Of a stretch of 6,420 bases of DNA, positions 6,222-6,420 are shown piece by piece. The notes under the pieces were generated by a model, which was given only the letters and a program-made list of their open reading frames with translations, was not told the DNA's origin and made no database searches. This DNA is from DATFLK01 sp035267815. Lineage in GTDB: Bacteria; Pseudomonadota; Zetaproteobacteria; Mariprofundales; Mariprofundaceae. The number at the start of each line of letters is the position of its first letter. The first letter of the stretch is position 1. Location of the stretch: positions 1 to 6,420 of the forward strand of contig DATFLK010000180.1 of assembly GCA_035267815.1 (NCBI GenBank), read 5' to 3'. The position numbers were made by a program, and so were the translations under genes.

Positions 6222-6420
6222 TCAGACCTCGATCCCCTTGAACAGGTCGGTGGACATGTAGCGCTCCGCCATCGACGGAATCACGGCGACGATGCGCTTG
6301 CCCTTCATTTCCTCGCGGGCCGCAATACGCAGCGCTGCGGTCACCGCCGCGCCGGAGGAGATACCGCCGGCGATTCCTTCCTCGTCAGAAAGCCGCCGGG
6401 CCATCGTCATCGCATCCTCG
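6222..6420 (-). CDS. cysK: Cysteine synthase (O-acetylserine sulfhydrylase), C-terminal part
   Basis: Only the last 65 residues are in the window; the gene continues beyond position 6420. The visible part reads EDAMTMARRLSDEEGIAGG, then ISSGAAVTAALRIAAREE, then VAVIPSMAERYMSTDLF and ends KGIEV. The GISSGAA motif belongs to CysK-type fold-II PLP enzymes, where a serine in this loop contacts the PLP pyridine nitrogen. E. coli CysM has a SSGGA form instead. ERYMST matches the conserved GERYLST near the C-terminus of the family, with Met-Ala replacing the usual Ser-Gly before it. The enzyme makes cysteine from O-acetylserine and sulfide; some relatives use thiosulfate or a protein thiocarboxylate, and the visible part cannot tell these apart. 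It points the same way as moeB, 79 nt upstream of it. Confidence 0.88.
   Translation of the reverse strand, partial: EDAMTMARRLSDEEGIAGGISSGAAVTAALRIAAREEMKGKRIVAVIPSMAERYMSTDLFKGIEV

Noticed and set aside
1..6420. CRISPR array, tRNA, insertion sequence or attachment site
   Set aside because: No regularly spaced repeats, cloverleaf-like segment, transposase or terminal inverted repeats were found by reading both strands; the window is almost entirely occupied by six conserved genes.

Overview
The window is a dense, single-direction block of sulfur-assimilation genes, all on the minus strand. In transcription order (right to left) it holds: the 3' end of a cysteine synthase (cysK-like); a MoeB/ThiF-type E1-like adenylyltransferase; a 787-residue siroheme sulfite/nitrite reductase fused to a helical domain and a C-terminal TusA-like sulfurtransferase domain; a radical SAM protein of unknown function; an SLC13/DASS-family permease; and the 5' end of an APS/PAPS reductase (cysH). 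Both end genes run off the window. High GC, very short gene spacings and the protein sequences suggest a proteobacterium, perhaps a gammaproteobacterium. The sequence alone does not fix the genus.

Layout: 6222-6420 is the cysK-like C-terminus. Positions 6143-6221 are the only real intergenic gap (79 nt) and carry two GC-rich inverted repeats. From 6142 leftward the spacings are 19, 7 and 9 nt, then a 4-nt GTGA overlap, so moeB, sulfite reductase, radical SAM, permease and cysH look like one transcriptional unit. cysK may be its first part. No RNA gene, insertion sequence, CRISPR array or tRNA was seen, and no gene-free stretch exceeds 300 bases.

How the genes may work together: the SLC13 permease would import sulfate or a related anion, CysH would reduce the activated sulfate (APS or PAPS) to sulfite, the siroheme reductase would reduce sulfite to sulfide, and the cysteine synthase would put sulfide into O-acetylserine. 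Two parts do not fit this textbook route. One is the TusA domain on the reductase together with an E1-like enzyme, which points to protein-bound sulfur (persulfide or thiocarboxylate) instead of, or besides, free sulfide. The other is the radical SAM enzyme embedded in the operon, which has no textbook role in sulfate assimilation. No ATP sulfurylase, APS kinase, CysJ flavoprotein, siroheme synthase or ubiquitin-like sulfur carrier gene is visible; any of these could lie outside the window.
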